A DNA stretch of 9,448 bases from JBBABP01 sp041657585 (lineage in GTDB: Bacteria; Patescibacteriota; Gracilibacteria; Absconditabacterales; Absconditicoccaceae), in NCBI GenBank assembly GCA_041657585.1, contig JBBABP010000042.1, forward strand, positions 1 to 9,448, read 5' to 3'. A program made the translations under genes and the position numbers. The stretch's first letter is position 1, and the number at the start of each line of letters is the position of its first letter. Shown one piece after another: positions 1-8,050 of this stretch. The notes beneath the pieces were generated by a model. It worked only from the letters and a program-made list of their open reading frames with translations. It ran no database searches and was not told the origin of the DNA.

Positions 1-5
1 TAAAT

Positions 6-2546
6 TTACATCCTATCCACCTCAATCACACTGTCCCAAATTCACATCTGCTGAATTTGCTGATTGTGTGTCACAGCATAAAGTTTCATTGATCTCTGTT
101 TCACAAAATTTTCTAACATATCAGAAACTTTGCCAACTGCATCAATATCTAAATTATTTATAGTTTCATCCAAAAACAAAATCGGTGATTGCATATACGA
201 AGATATAGCAAACATCCAAACTAATTTCAAAATAATTTTTTGTCATCAGCTTAAACTTTTGATATCTCTTTCTCAATCTTGATCAAAAATTTTAGCTTCA
301 AGTTCCAATTTATCAGAAGATGTTTTTATTAGTTTCAAATTAATTTGATAATCCACAACTTGGATTAAATAATTGTTTATAATTTCTGTGAGTATCGGTA
401 TGCTGTCCTGCAAAACAAGCAACAAAAGTTCTTTGGACAAAATAATATACAAATCTGAAATTATTTTTTCGCTTTCCTGTAATTGTTTGATTTGAACCTG
501 AACATTTTTGTACTCTTTGAGCAAAGAATCAACATCACGACAAACTTCTTTAAATTTTATTGTCATTTTATCTATCTCCAAAATTTCTTGATAATTTATT
601 TTTTCGAGTTTAGTTTGAACATCATTTTTATCTATTTGGAATTTTTTAATTTTGTTATTAGATTCAGAAATTTGTTCTTCATTATTTTTTTGTTGAATAT
701 TTAATTTTTGGATTTGAAATTTATATTCGTCCAACTTCTGAGTTTCAGACTCTAATTTTAAAATTATAGAATCTGAATTTTTAATTTCATTTTCTATTTC
801 TTTAGACTGGAAATAATTTTTTTCAATGCTTTTCCAATCTATCAATTCCAAAAAATCTTTGAGATCAGATAAATTAGTTTCTATATCTTTGATAGTAAGT
901 AACAACTTTTTTACTTCATTTTTAATTTCAATTTCTTGCTGATCAAATAACAATTTCTCTTTGCTTTTTGATTTCAAAAGGATTTCTATTTGGTTTAAAT
1001 CTTTCTCGAGAGATAATTTCTCTTCCTGTAAAGTTGCTCTTTGTTTTTCAAGTCATTCAAAAGTTTTTTTATTTATAATTTTGATAAAAGGACAGTTTGT
1101 TTGAATTTTTTCACAAGCGAAAGTTTCTTGCTCATTTAAATCTTTTTCAAAAATCTGAATTTTTTCAATTATTTTTTTTATTTGCAAATTATAGTTATCT
1201 TTTTTTTCAAGCAAATTTTTATTTTCAATGTCAAATTGACCAATTTTTGAAGAAATTTCAAGTTCTTTATTTTTTATTTGCATATCGATTTTCTTCATCT
1301 CCTCTGACAATACCTTTCAACGATTTTTTAAATTTTGGATTAATAAATAAGCTGAATTTAAATTAATTTCAGATAGATTAAAAACATTTCCATCATCAAA
1401 ATTAAATAAAATACTGTCTTTATTTTTTGAATAAAAATCTGAAATTTCTTTTTTTGCCAAATTTTTTTCTAAATCTAATAGCTTATTTTGTAAATTATTT
1501 TTTTCTAATTTAATTTTATTTATTTTTTCTGGATCTATTTGTTTTATCTTTTCAGTAAATAACAAAATTGAATCTGAATATTCTTTTAACTGAGAATTAA
1601 AAACAATAATTTTTTCATTTTCAGATTTTAGATTTTCATCAATATTTTCTTTTTGATTCATTAATTTTTGCACTTCAATTTTATTTGTGTCCAAAAAACT
1701 TTCTAATTCATTTATTATTTGAATATAAGAACTATCAAAGGTGAATTCAGTGATATTAATTTTATCTTTTATCAAGTTGACGTCATCAAAAAAAGATTTA
1801 TATTTTGATAAATTACTCAAAGAATTTTTGTTTAAAAAATTTTGGAATAAAGAAAGATAATCATCAATCAAATTTTTTAATTTGTCATTGTATTTGGAAA
1901 AATCTTCAGTTGATTTGAGTTTATAAGTTATTTCTCTTTTTTTCTCAGCGATTAATTCTTTGGCTTCGTCTATGCCCAAAATATTGAAAACATTTTTTAA
2001 CACAGTCAATCTATCAGCCGGAGTAAGTTCAAAAATATTTTCCGAATCTTGCATAAGGAAAACCGTGTTTAAAAAAACTTCTTTTGGAGGCAACAAACTT
2101 GATAAATTTTGCTGTAAATCAGTTTCATTTTTAAAATCAATTTCTTGTAGACTGATTTTTTTATTTTGTTTCAAAATATCTTGTATATCTTGATCAAAAA
2201 ATGGATTATTCTGAACTTTTTCATCGTTTAAATCTCAAGATATGTTGTACAAAACAGAAGCACATCAATCTTTTAATTTTCACTTAGTCAAATTTCTAAC
2301 AAGCAAATATTTTTCTCAATTAACAGAAAACAAAAGTTTTATAAATCAGTCTTTGCAAGTATTATTTAAAATATTTCTTGATGAATATTTATATAAAGCA
2401 AAAATCGGTCAATCAAAAAACAAAAAACTTTTTCAAGATCATATTGGGGCTTTCACAAGAAATTTTCATTGTTCAAAAAAAATAGTGAAAATTTTTTTCT
2501 TAAACGGTCATATATTTTTGTAAGAAATTGAAAGTAAATCTAACAT
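6..2546 (-). CDS. sbcC: SbcC/Rad50-like SMC-family ATPase
   Basis: Complete 846-residue ATPase, readable only with TGA as Gly. Residues 33-40 are a Walker A motif (APIGSGKS, followed by FLFFDG); both Gly of GSGKS are TGA, and the usual first Gly of the loop is Ala. Near residue 160 a Q-loop-like stretch (FLMQDSENIFELTPADR) matches SbcC/Rad50 layout. Residues about 190-720 are Lys/Glu/Ile-rich coiled coil. The ABC signature LSGGQ (765-769, both Gly TGA), Walker B ILFLDE (789-794), D-loop NNLD and switch His in VTH (827) complete the C-terminal half-ATPase. The coil apex has Cys478 and Cys485 (CEKIQTNCPF) rather than a clear CxxC zinc hook. The ATG at 2546 is the only usable start after an upstream in-frame TAA. 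The family processes DNA ends with the nuclease SbcD/Mre11; no such partner lies in the window. Family assignment is firm; SbcC versus another Rad50-like ATPase is inferred. Confidence 0.9.
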
Positions 2547-2657
2547 TCAGACTATTTATTTTTAAAATACTAATTTGTATTATATTATACTGAACAGATA
2601 TAGAATATTCAATAATAAATTTATCACATTTTTTATATAAATCTTTACAGCAAAAGT

Positions 2658-2678
2658 ACCTGCCTACCGCAGGCAGGT
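2658..2678. repeat. GC-rich inverted repeat, 7-bp arms
   Basis: ACCTGCC and GGCAGGT flank a 7-base loop, giving a hairpin in a region otherwise near-pure A/T. Fourteen bases of it (CCTACCGCAGGCAG) recur exactly at 4287-4300. It looks like a short dispersed REP-type element; function unknown. Confidence 0.7.
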
Positions 2679-2707
2679 CTGTCGCGCTCTTCTTGAGGGG
2701 TTTGCTC

Positions 2708-2737
2708 GCCCCGCAACTGCGGGGCAAAGATTTTTTT
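2708..2737 (+). terminator. GC-rich hairpin plus T-run, terminator-like
   Basis: GCCCCGC and GCGGGGC form a 7-bp stem with an AACT loop, followed a few bases later by seven T (2731-2737). The form is that of an intrinsic terminator reading rightward. No rightward gene lies upstream, so it may instead be the second arm of a REP/BIME-like doublet with the hairpin at 2658-2678, or may insulate the operon from antisense transcription. Confidence 0.45.
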
Positions 2738-2891
2738 CAAGTGAAAATAAGCATTGTCTTTATATATTTTTATTTAAAGATGGGAATGTCAATTCAAAAT
2801 AGATTTAACTTGAAGTAAAATCTTGTTTTGAAAAACGAAATATTTAACATAATCTTCAGTTTAAAATTTTTACATTCTTATTTTTTTATAA

Positions 2892-3299
2892 ATGGTTTTC
2901 AAAAAAAATTCTTCAGTTTCAGTAGAAACAAAAAAAATGCTTAATTCTGAATGTTGTTGAGAAGTAAGATGAAAATTTATTTGACACTTATGCTTCAAGA
3001 TTTTGTTATTAATAAACACAATTATTTTAATATTACTTTTAATCTGACAATATCAAAATTCAGTTGAAAGAACAGAATCTATGAAAGTTTGATGAATGGA
3101 AAATTACAAATTAATAAAACAAATTTATTGATCAGACACTTTCAAATCACAACAAAAACAACAAATCCAACAAGCATTACAAATGTATCAATGACAAGCT
3201 CAATGAGCAATCCAGCCAACTGCCGAACAACCAATGGCCGAGCAACCAACAATAAATACAGATAATGAACAACAAATTCAATTACCAACAAATAAATAA
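2892..3299 (+). CDS. Small single-pass membrane protein, paralogue of DsbA anchor region
   Basis: A 135-residue protein with TGA read as Gly. It has a cytoplasmic-looking N-terminus with a Cys pair (ECCGE, residues 20-24), one hydrophobic segment at about 36-52, then a Gln-rich segment with the pattern SMKVGGMEN...LIKQIY...QQKQQIQQAL, and a Pro/Gln/Thr tail with the repeat AEQPMAEQPT. The part from the membrane segment through the Gln-rich stretch aligns with the same region of the DsbA-like protein encoded 30 bases downstream, so the pair probably arose by duplication, with this copy lacking the thioredoxin fold. An in-frame TAA directly precedes the ATG at 2892; an internal ATG at 2937 is an alternative start. 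No known family recognised. Probably co-transcribed with the next gene and possibly its membrane partner (inference). Confidence 0.75.
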
Positions 3300-3329
3300 T
3301 TTATTTTTAACATTTTAAAACAAATTTAA

Positions 3330-4190
3330 ATGAATCACGAAATACACACAAGTTGAAAAAAAATAAGTTTAGTACAAATAATTGTAATTATATTATTAGC
3401 AATTAATATATTGCTTTGTGTATATATATGATTTTTGAAAAAAGATGCTATACGATTAGAAACTCTGAAATCAGGATGAAAAGAAAACATGTGATTGATA
3501 CAACAAGTTTACAATACAGATAATTACAAACAACAACAAAAAACAGCAATACAACAATTTTTAGATTCAATTAAATGAACAACACAACAAAATGTTCAAC
3601 AACCAACAACAGACACAACAAAAAATATAAATCAATTAGATAAAACTCAAATAGAAAATATCAAAAAAGATACTTATATTGAATGAAAGACTAATGCAAA
3701 ATTAACAATAATTGAATATTCTGAACTTTTATGTCCATATTGCAAAAAACAAAAAGACAACAAAGTAATAGAAACGTTATTACAAAAATATCCAAATGAT
3801 GTTAATTCTGTATTCAAACATTACATTGTCCATCCAGATGCCAAAAGACTTGCTGAAGCGGCAGAATGTGTTTGAGAATTATGATGAACAAAAAAATTTA
3901 TTGATTTTATAACTAAAGCTTTTGATTTAACGGATAATTCAGATGTTTGAGTTACTGATTTAGCAAAAAATTTATGAGTTAATGAAACAAAATTTACTAC
4001 TTGCTACAAAAGCGATAAATTCTCAGCAAAAATTGATGCAACAGCAGAAGAATGAAGAAGCTTGTTCGGAATATCATGAACTCCTGGTAATGTTATAATA
4101 AACAATGAAAATTGAAAATTTATAGTAATAGCTTGAGCATATCCAATAGAAACATTTGAACAAAATATAAATACATTGTTATGAAAATAA
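3330..4190 (+). CDS. Membrane-anchored DsbA-like thioredoxin-fold protein
   Basis: A 286-residue protein. An N-terminal transmembrane anchor lies at about 14-36, followed by a Gln/Thr-rich linker to about 115 and then a DsbA/DSBA-like thioredoxin domain. The active site is CPYC (135-138) after the strand LTIIEYSELL; the cis-Pro loop is GISGTPGNVIIN with Pro252. The helical insertion contains two further Cys (180 and 225). Such proteins form or isomerise disulfides in proteins outside the membrane. The domain order (anchor, linker, DsbA) is the usual one for secreted DsbA-like proteins in small-genome and Gram-positive-like bacteria. Sixteen of 19 glycines are TGA, including the Gly before cis-Pro. 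It follows the small membrane protein by 30 bases and ends before a strong terminator. Oxidase versus reductase or isomerase cannot be decided, and no DsbB/VKOR partner is in the window. The symbol is left blank because the orthologue is uncertain. Confidence 0.9.
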
Positions 4191-4225
4191 ATTTCAAAAC
4201 AAGCTAACAAAAAAATAAAAAATAG

Positions 4226-4262
4226 AAACGGTGATGGTAAAAAAACCAACACCGTTTTTTTT
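4226..4262 (+). terminator. Intrinsic terminator after the DsbA-like gene
   Basis: AAACGGTG pairs with CACCGTTT, and an inner TGGT/ACCA pair extends the stem around an A-rich loop. The stem runs into eight T. It lies 35 bases past the TAA of the DsbA-like gene and ends the two-gene operon. The A-run before the stem would also give a T-run on the other strand, so it may work for leftward transcription from tsaD too. Confidence 0.85.
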
Positions 4263-4286
4263 ATTTCAATGCCTTTTACACTCATA

Positions 4287-4300
4287 CCTACCGCAGGCAG
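4287..4300. repeat. Partial copy of the GC-rich repeat
   Basis: CCTACCGCAGGCAG is identical to bases 2663-2676. The left arm differs by one base from the complete copy (TACCT instead of TGCCT), so the hairpin is weaker here. It sits in the convergent gap between the DsbA-like gene and tsaD. Confidence 0.7.
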
Positions 4301-4339
4301 ATACAAAATTTTTTTCTTTCTCTTAACGCTATCATTGCC

Positions 4340-4367
4340 TCGTCACTCGTTACTCGTCACTCGTAAC
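4340..4367. repeat. Four tandem 7-bp units TCGTNAC
   Basis: TCGTCAC, TCGTTAC, TCGTCAC and TCGTAAC follow each other without spacers, ending 10 bases beyond the tsaD stop codon. Only the fifth base varies. The richer base composition stands out from the surrounding A/T. No function assigned. Confidence 0.85.
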
Positions 4368-4377
4368 TAATTAAAAA

Positions 4378-5544
4378 TTATTCATTTTTCATTTTATTTA
4401 TAATTCAATAAACTCAAATCATTGCAGCATTGTCGGTAGAATAAATTTTATTACTTGGTCTAAGCAATTGCAAATTAAATAGCTCTTTCTTTTCAAAACT
4501 TTTTACACTTTCAAAACTTTTTATTTTTTTATTATTAATTTTTAATCTTTTAATTTTTCAATCTTTTAATTTTTTAATTTCTTGATTCAAGAACTCCCAC
4601 AATCTTTCATTTGCTGAAACTCATCAAGCTATTGATATAGTTTTGGCCTTATATTTTTTTCAAGCTTTGATTAATTTTTTTGCTAATACTTCTATTACAG
4701 CTTCTTGAAATTCATAAGCAATTTTATTTATTATATTAGAATTAAGTTTAATTCACTTTTTTTCTAATTGTTTTAATAAAAATGAAACCTGACTTTTCAT
4801 ACCAGAAAAACTAAATTCAAATTTATCTTTTGACAAAAAAATTCTTTTAAAAATTAATCTGATTCAGTTTTTTTGAATTGCTTTTAATTTGGCATTATCT
4901 TTTTTGAAAAGTTGAGCTTTTTGTGATATCCAAATTCATCAAGGATAAGGTCAACCAAGCATTCTTGCAACTTTATCAAAACACTCCCCTGCCGCATCAT
5001 CCAAAGTATATCAAATTTTCTCAATCTCAAAATCAAACGAGATTTTTTGTTCTTTAATTTTTAATCTTTTAATTTTTCAATCTTTTAATTTTTTAATTAA
5101 ATATAAATCATTATGTCATCAACTTGCAGTCAAAACAACCATGGGAAATTTAATATCTTTTATATTTCTTTCTAAAAACAAGGAAAATATATGTCAATAA
5201 ATATGATTTGCTTCAATCAATGGCTTATTAAAAAAACTTGAAATCATTTTTGCCACAGCTTTTCATACAACTAAAGAACCAGGCAATCATGGATGAGTAG
5301 TTACACTTACAAAATCAACTTTTTCAATTTTTTCCCAAGTAATGTTTTCCAAAACAGCTATTATTTTTTCAAAATGTAACCTAGAGGCAATTTCTGGGAC
5401 TACTCAACCATATTTTTGATGATCGTTAATTTGTGAATAAGCAAGTAATTTATCAACTTCAAATTTATTTCCATCAAAAGAAATTATACCCACAGAAGTA
5501 TCATCACAACTAGTTTCAATTGCCAAAGTTTTCAATATTTTCAT
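4378..5544 (-). CDS. tsaD: tRNA N6-adenosine threonylcarbamoyltransferase TsaD
   Basis: Kae1/Qri7/TsaD family: transfers threonylcarbamoyl from threonylcarbamoyl-AMP to A37 of ANN-decoding tRNAs, working with TsaB and TsaE. The 388-residue protein starts MKILKTLAIETSCDDTSVGI, the typical family N-terminus. Metal ligands are His114 and His118 (HIYGH) and Asp371 (STDNAAM). SGGH (141-144), DDAAGECFDK (182-191), YPGG (200-203) and AGGVSAN (306-312) are all present, several using TGA for Gly. It is about 50 residues longer than E. coli TsaD (337). The excess lies in two insertions, at about 151-166 and 324-352, both Lys/Ile-rich and both containing KKLKDGKIKRLKI encoded by identical DNA. The first falls between HNDLYLI and the strand leading to DDAAGE; the second falls between AGGVSAN and the Asp371 motif. 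These are loop positions, and all core motifs are intact, so the enzyme is probably functional. Start: first ATG, conserved N-terminus. Confidence 0.97.
4494..4523. repeat. Two copies of a 12-mer, period 18, inside tsaD
   Basis: CAAAACTTTTTA occurs twice 18 bases apart, so the period is a whole number of codons. On the coding strand it yields KSFESVKSFEKK, part of the second TsaD insertion and next to the 45-bp repeat. Confidence 0.75.
4535..4579. repeat. 45-bp AT-rich repeat, copy 1, inside tsaD
   Basis: Identical over 45 bases to 5054-5098. Internally it contains two similar units about 16 bases apart (each with TTAAAAGATT on the coding strand). Encodes KKLKDGKIKRLKI near residue 324 of TsaD, in the same reading frame as copy 2. 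Confidence 0.9.
5054..5098. repeat. 45-bp AT-rich repeat, copy 2, inside tsaD
   Basis: Exact duplicate of 4535-4579, encoding the same peptide near residue 151 of TsaD. The lack of any difference suggests recent copying or gene conversion. Confidence 0.9.
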
Positions 5545-5580
5545 AAATCATTAACGAATAAATAAAAACTACTCAAAAAT

Positions 5581-5609
5581 TTGCTTTTTTCACAAATTAC
5601 AAGTATAAT
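5581..5609 (+). promoter_or_regulatory. Possible sigma70-type promoter for the DHH/S1 gene
   Basis: TTGCTT (5581-5586) and a consensus TATAAT (5604-5609) are separated by 17 bases, the preferred spacing. The expected transcription start lies about 25 bases before the ATG at 5642. The -35 matches only TTG, and such A/T-rich DNA throws up -10 boxes by chance. The tsaD promoter must lie in the same 97-base divergent gap. Confidence 0.45.
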
Positions 5610-5641
5610 ATAAATATATTTTACAATTTAAAGCAAAAATA

Positions 5642-8050
5642 ATGAATAATAAAAACTACTGATTAGAAAAATCAAAAGAAAGAAAAAGTTTAAAAGAAAC
5701 ATTTCCGTTATTCATAACAGAATTAGAAAAAGTTTTAAATTGAAGCATAGATAACGCAAAATATGCAAATAATTATTTATATAAATTAATAGAAAAAAAT
5801 CCATCTATATTATGAAATCATTATATAAAAGACTGAATTTACAAAATTCGTATAATCGAAAAAAATGAACAATGAATAGAAATATTAATTTTATGACCAG
5901 AATATAAAAATAAAGATAATACAGTAAATGAATATAAAAAATATATTAAAATCAATAAACAACAAATTCAAGATTTAGATGAATACAAAGACTACAATGA
6001 AGTAGTAAAAAAATACATAAAATGAGGGATTGGAAGTTTAAATGAAACAGAAAAAACAACATATTGAAAAACTATAGAAAACGAAATTGAACAAATAAAT
6101 AAATGAAAACACAAACAAGAATGGGACATAATGAAAGAATTTAAAATATGAGATAAAGTTTTAATAAAAGTAAAAGAAAAATCACAAGAAAATAATAAAA
6201 TCACAAACAAAAAAAGAATAGAAAAAGTAAAAATTGATGATCTTATGGGAATATTAAAAGAAACTATAAAAAAAAGAAATGAAAATCACAAAAATTGAAT
6301 AAATTATGTAAAAGAAATTGAAAGAATCACAATGTATTTGGTGGAAATGAAAAATAACTGAGCCAATCAATACCTAAAAGATTTCCAAAATTGGATAAAT
6401 CAAAAAACCACACATAAACAAACAATAGAAGAAAAAAAAATACAAAAAACATATTCCCAATCAACAGACAAAACAAAACAAAAAAAACCATTAGATAAAG
6501 AAAAAAATAATGAATATAAAACTAACGTACAAAAAGCGGATAAAAACATAGAAACGAATATAAAGAAAGATATTTTTGAAGTATTGAAACGCATTTACAA
6601 TAAAGACATAACACTTCATCAATGAGATGATATAGACAAAATGACTTCGATATTTTTGTTAAAAATTTGTTGATTTTTTAAAGATAAAAATTGAGAAAAA
6701 ATTAAAGATAAAGAATGAAAAATATTAGAAATAAAAGATATTATAAAAAATGTTGTACACTGAGAAAGTAATTCTACTGGATTACATATAGATACATGAC
6801 AAACAGCAACTTGAATAAAAATAAAAAATATAATAAAAAAACAATCAATCAAAGACAAAGAATGAAAAGAAACTTGAAGATATAAAATAGTTAAATCATT
6901 ATTTAAGTCCAAAGCAATTCTTGATGAACATTCAGACAACACACAAGAAGCAGAAAACATAAAAAGACCAACCTCAAGCGCACATATAATATTCGATATA
7001 CTACAAGAACTTTGAATGGTGCCAGAAAAATATTTCGAACAAATCAAAAGATTTATAAAATTCGTAGATATTGTAGATAGTCTAGAATATCAAAGTGCAG
7101 GATTAGATTACAGAAATTCATATAAAACCTTTATTTGACTTTATCGCAATTTAAAAATAGAAGAAATATATAATTATTTCGAAAATCCAAATAATACTTG
7201 ATTTGAAATTTTAAGCGAAAATTTTTTGAGAAATACATTTACTCAAAAGTTTGAAAAATGATACAAAAAATCAATAAGTCTAAAAGAGATTTCAGAACAG
7301 CATAAAATAAGAGTTGAAAAAAATATATCAAAATTACAAGAAATAGAAAGCGAATGAAAAATTTTAACAAAAATAATAGACTGAAAAGATATTAATTTTA
7401 TTTTGGATATTGGAAATAATATCAATGATTGACCACAAACAGCACAATGAGAATGATATTGAATAATCAAACTTTATCCTGCAACAGGAGATTTGTACAT
7501 ATACAGTCCTAGATTATTACCTAAAAAAATTAGATGAATACTTACAAGTGAATTCTTTTTGATAGTAAAAGATTGTGATAGAAAAATTTTAAATGAAATA
7601 CTATTTTGAAAAACAAATAGGGAAAAAGAATTTTATCCAATAAAAAACGCAAAACACATAAGACAAAATGGTAAAGAAATAATCCTCAATACAAATATCA
7701 ACAATATCAACAAATGACTGAATGAGTTTTTTGCAAAAAGAAAGGAAATAGAAAATAAAAACGCCGAAAAAAAAGTTGAATTAGATTTTAACAAATTACC
7801 AACGATATTGTGATGAGAAAAATTGGAAATATGACAAACTCTTCCATGAATAATAAATAACAAATTTACTTGAACAGCATTCGTAACTTTAGATAAAAAC
7901 AATACTATAAAATGAGTTTTACACAAAAATAATGTACCAAAAGAACTTATAGAAAAATTAGAAATCTGACAAAAAATTAATGTAAAAATAATAGATATTA
8001 AAGAAGATGAAAAGGGCAAATTAAAAATTAATTTAGTTGTATCTGATTAA
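5642..8050 (+). CDS. DHH-like phosphoesterase/S1 domain protein, function unknown
   Basis: An 802-residue, Lys/Ile/Asn-rich protein, read with TGA as Gly. Residues 1-370 have no fold I recognise; the segment around 255-310 is charged low-complexity linker. The middle resembles a degenerate DHH phosphoesterase: LHIDTG (H382, D384) where DHH proteins have a motif I Asp; AILDEHSDN (D428, E429, H430) where they have DHH; then TSSAHIIFDIL and FVDIVDSLEY, which mimic the following helix and the motif IV Asp. After it comes ILDIGNNIND with GEGYGIIKLYPATGDLYIYSP, in the place of a DHHA1-type substrate domain. Residues 727-802 are a clear S1/OB RNA-binding domain (LEIGQTLPGI, GTAFVTLD, GVLHKNNVPKEL, LEIGQKINVKIIDI). 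DHH proteins cleave oligonucleotides or cyclic dinucleotides; here DEH and the altered motif I make activity uncertain. The S1 call is strong, the DHH call tentative. First ATG chosen; convergent with the flippase gene. Confidence 0.8.

Larger units (their letters stand above)
2547..2891. other. Divergent intergenic region with a GC-rich block
   Basis: This 345-base gap separates the divergently transcribed SbcC-like gene and the membrane-protein operon, so promoters for both must lie here. I could not pick them out with confidence because the flanks are almost pure A/T. The centre (about 2657-2729) is strikingly GC-rich and carries two hairpins, listed separately. I see no convincing coding sequence: the open frame that crosses the block on the minus strand has no recognisable motifs. 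Confidence 0.6.

Noticed and set aside
6..2174. Four separate short minus-strand genes
   Set aside because: They are in one frame and joined by TGA glycine codons into a single SbcC-like gene; the breaks include both Gly of LSGGQ.
2242..2523. Open plus-strand frame of 93 codons
   Set aside because: It lies antisense to the N-terminus of the SbcC-like ATPase, including its Walker A motif, and has no recognisable features.
2657..2737. tRNA or other known structured RNA in the GC-rich block
   Set aside because: No T-arm GGTTCGA-like motif, anticodon arm or acceptor pairing could be found; only two independent hairpins.
2801..2870. Promoter for the small membrane protein gene
   Set aside because: TTGAAA and TAAC/ATAAT-like boxes occur, but spacing is poor and such matches are expected by chance in this A/T content.
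4004..4306. Minus-strand open frame of 100 codons across the DsbA 3' end
   Set aside because: It is antisense to the cis-Pro region of the DsbA-like gene and crosses its terminator and the GC-rich repeat.
4340..4367. CRISPR array
   Set aside because: Units are 7 bp, contiguous and without spacers; no cas genes are nearby.
5992..8019. Several minus-strand frames rich in Phe, Ser and Ile
   Set aside because: They mirror the Lys/Ile-rich DHH/S1 gene on the other strand; their hydrophobic look is the antisense image of Lys-, Glu- and Asn-rich coding DNA.
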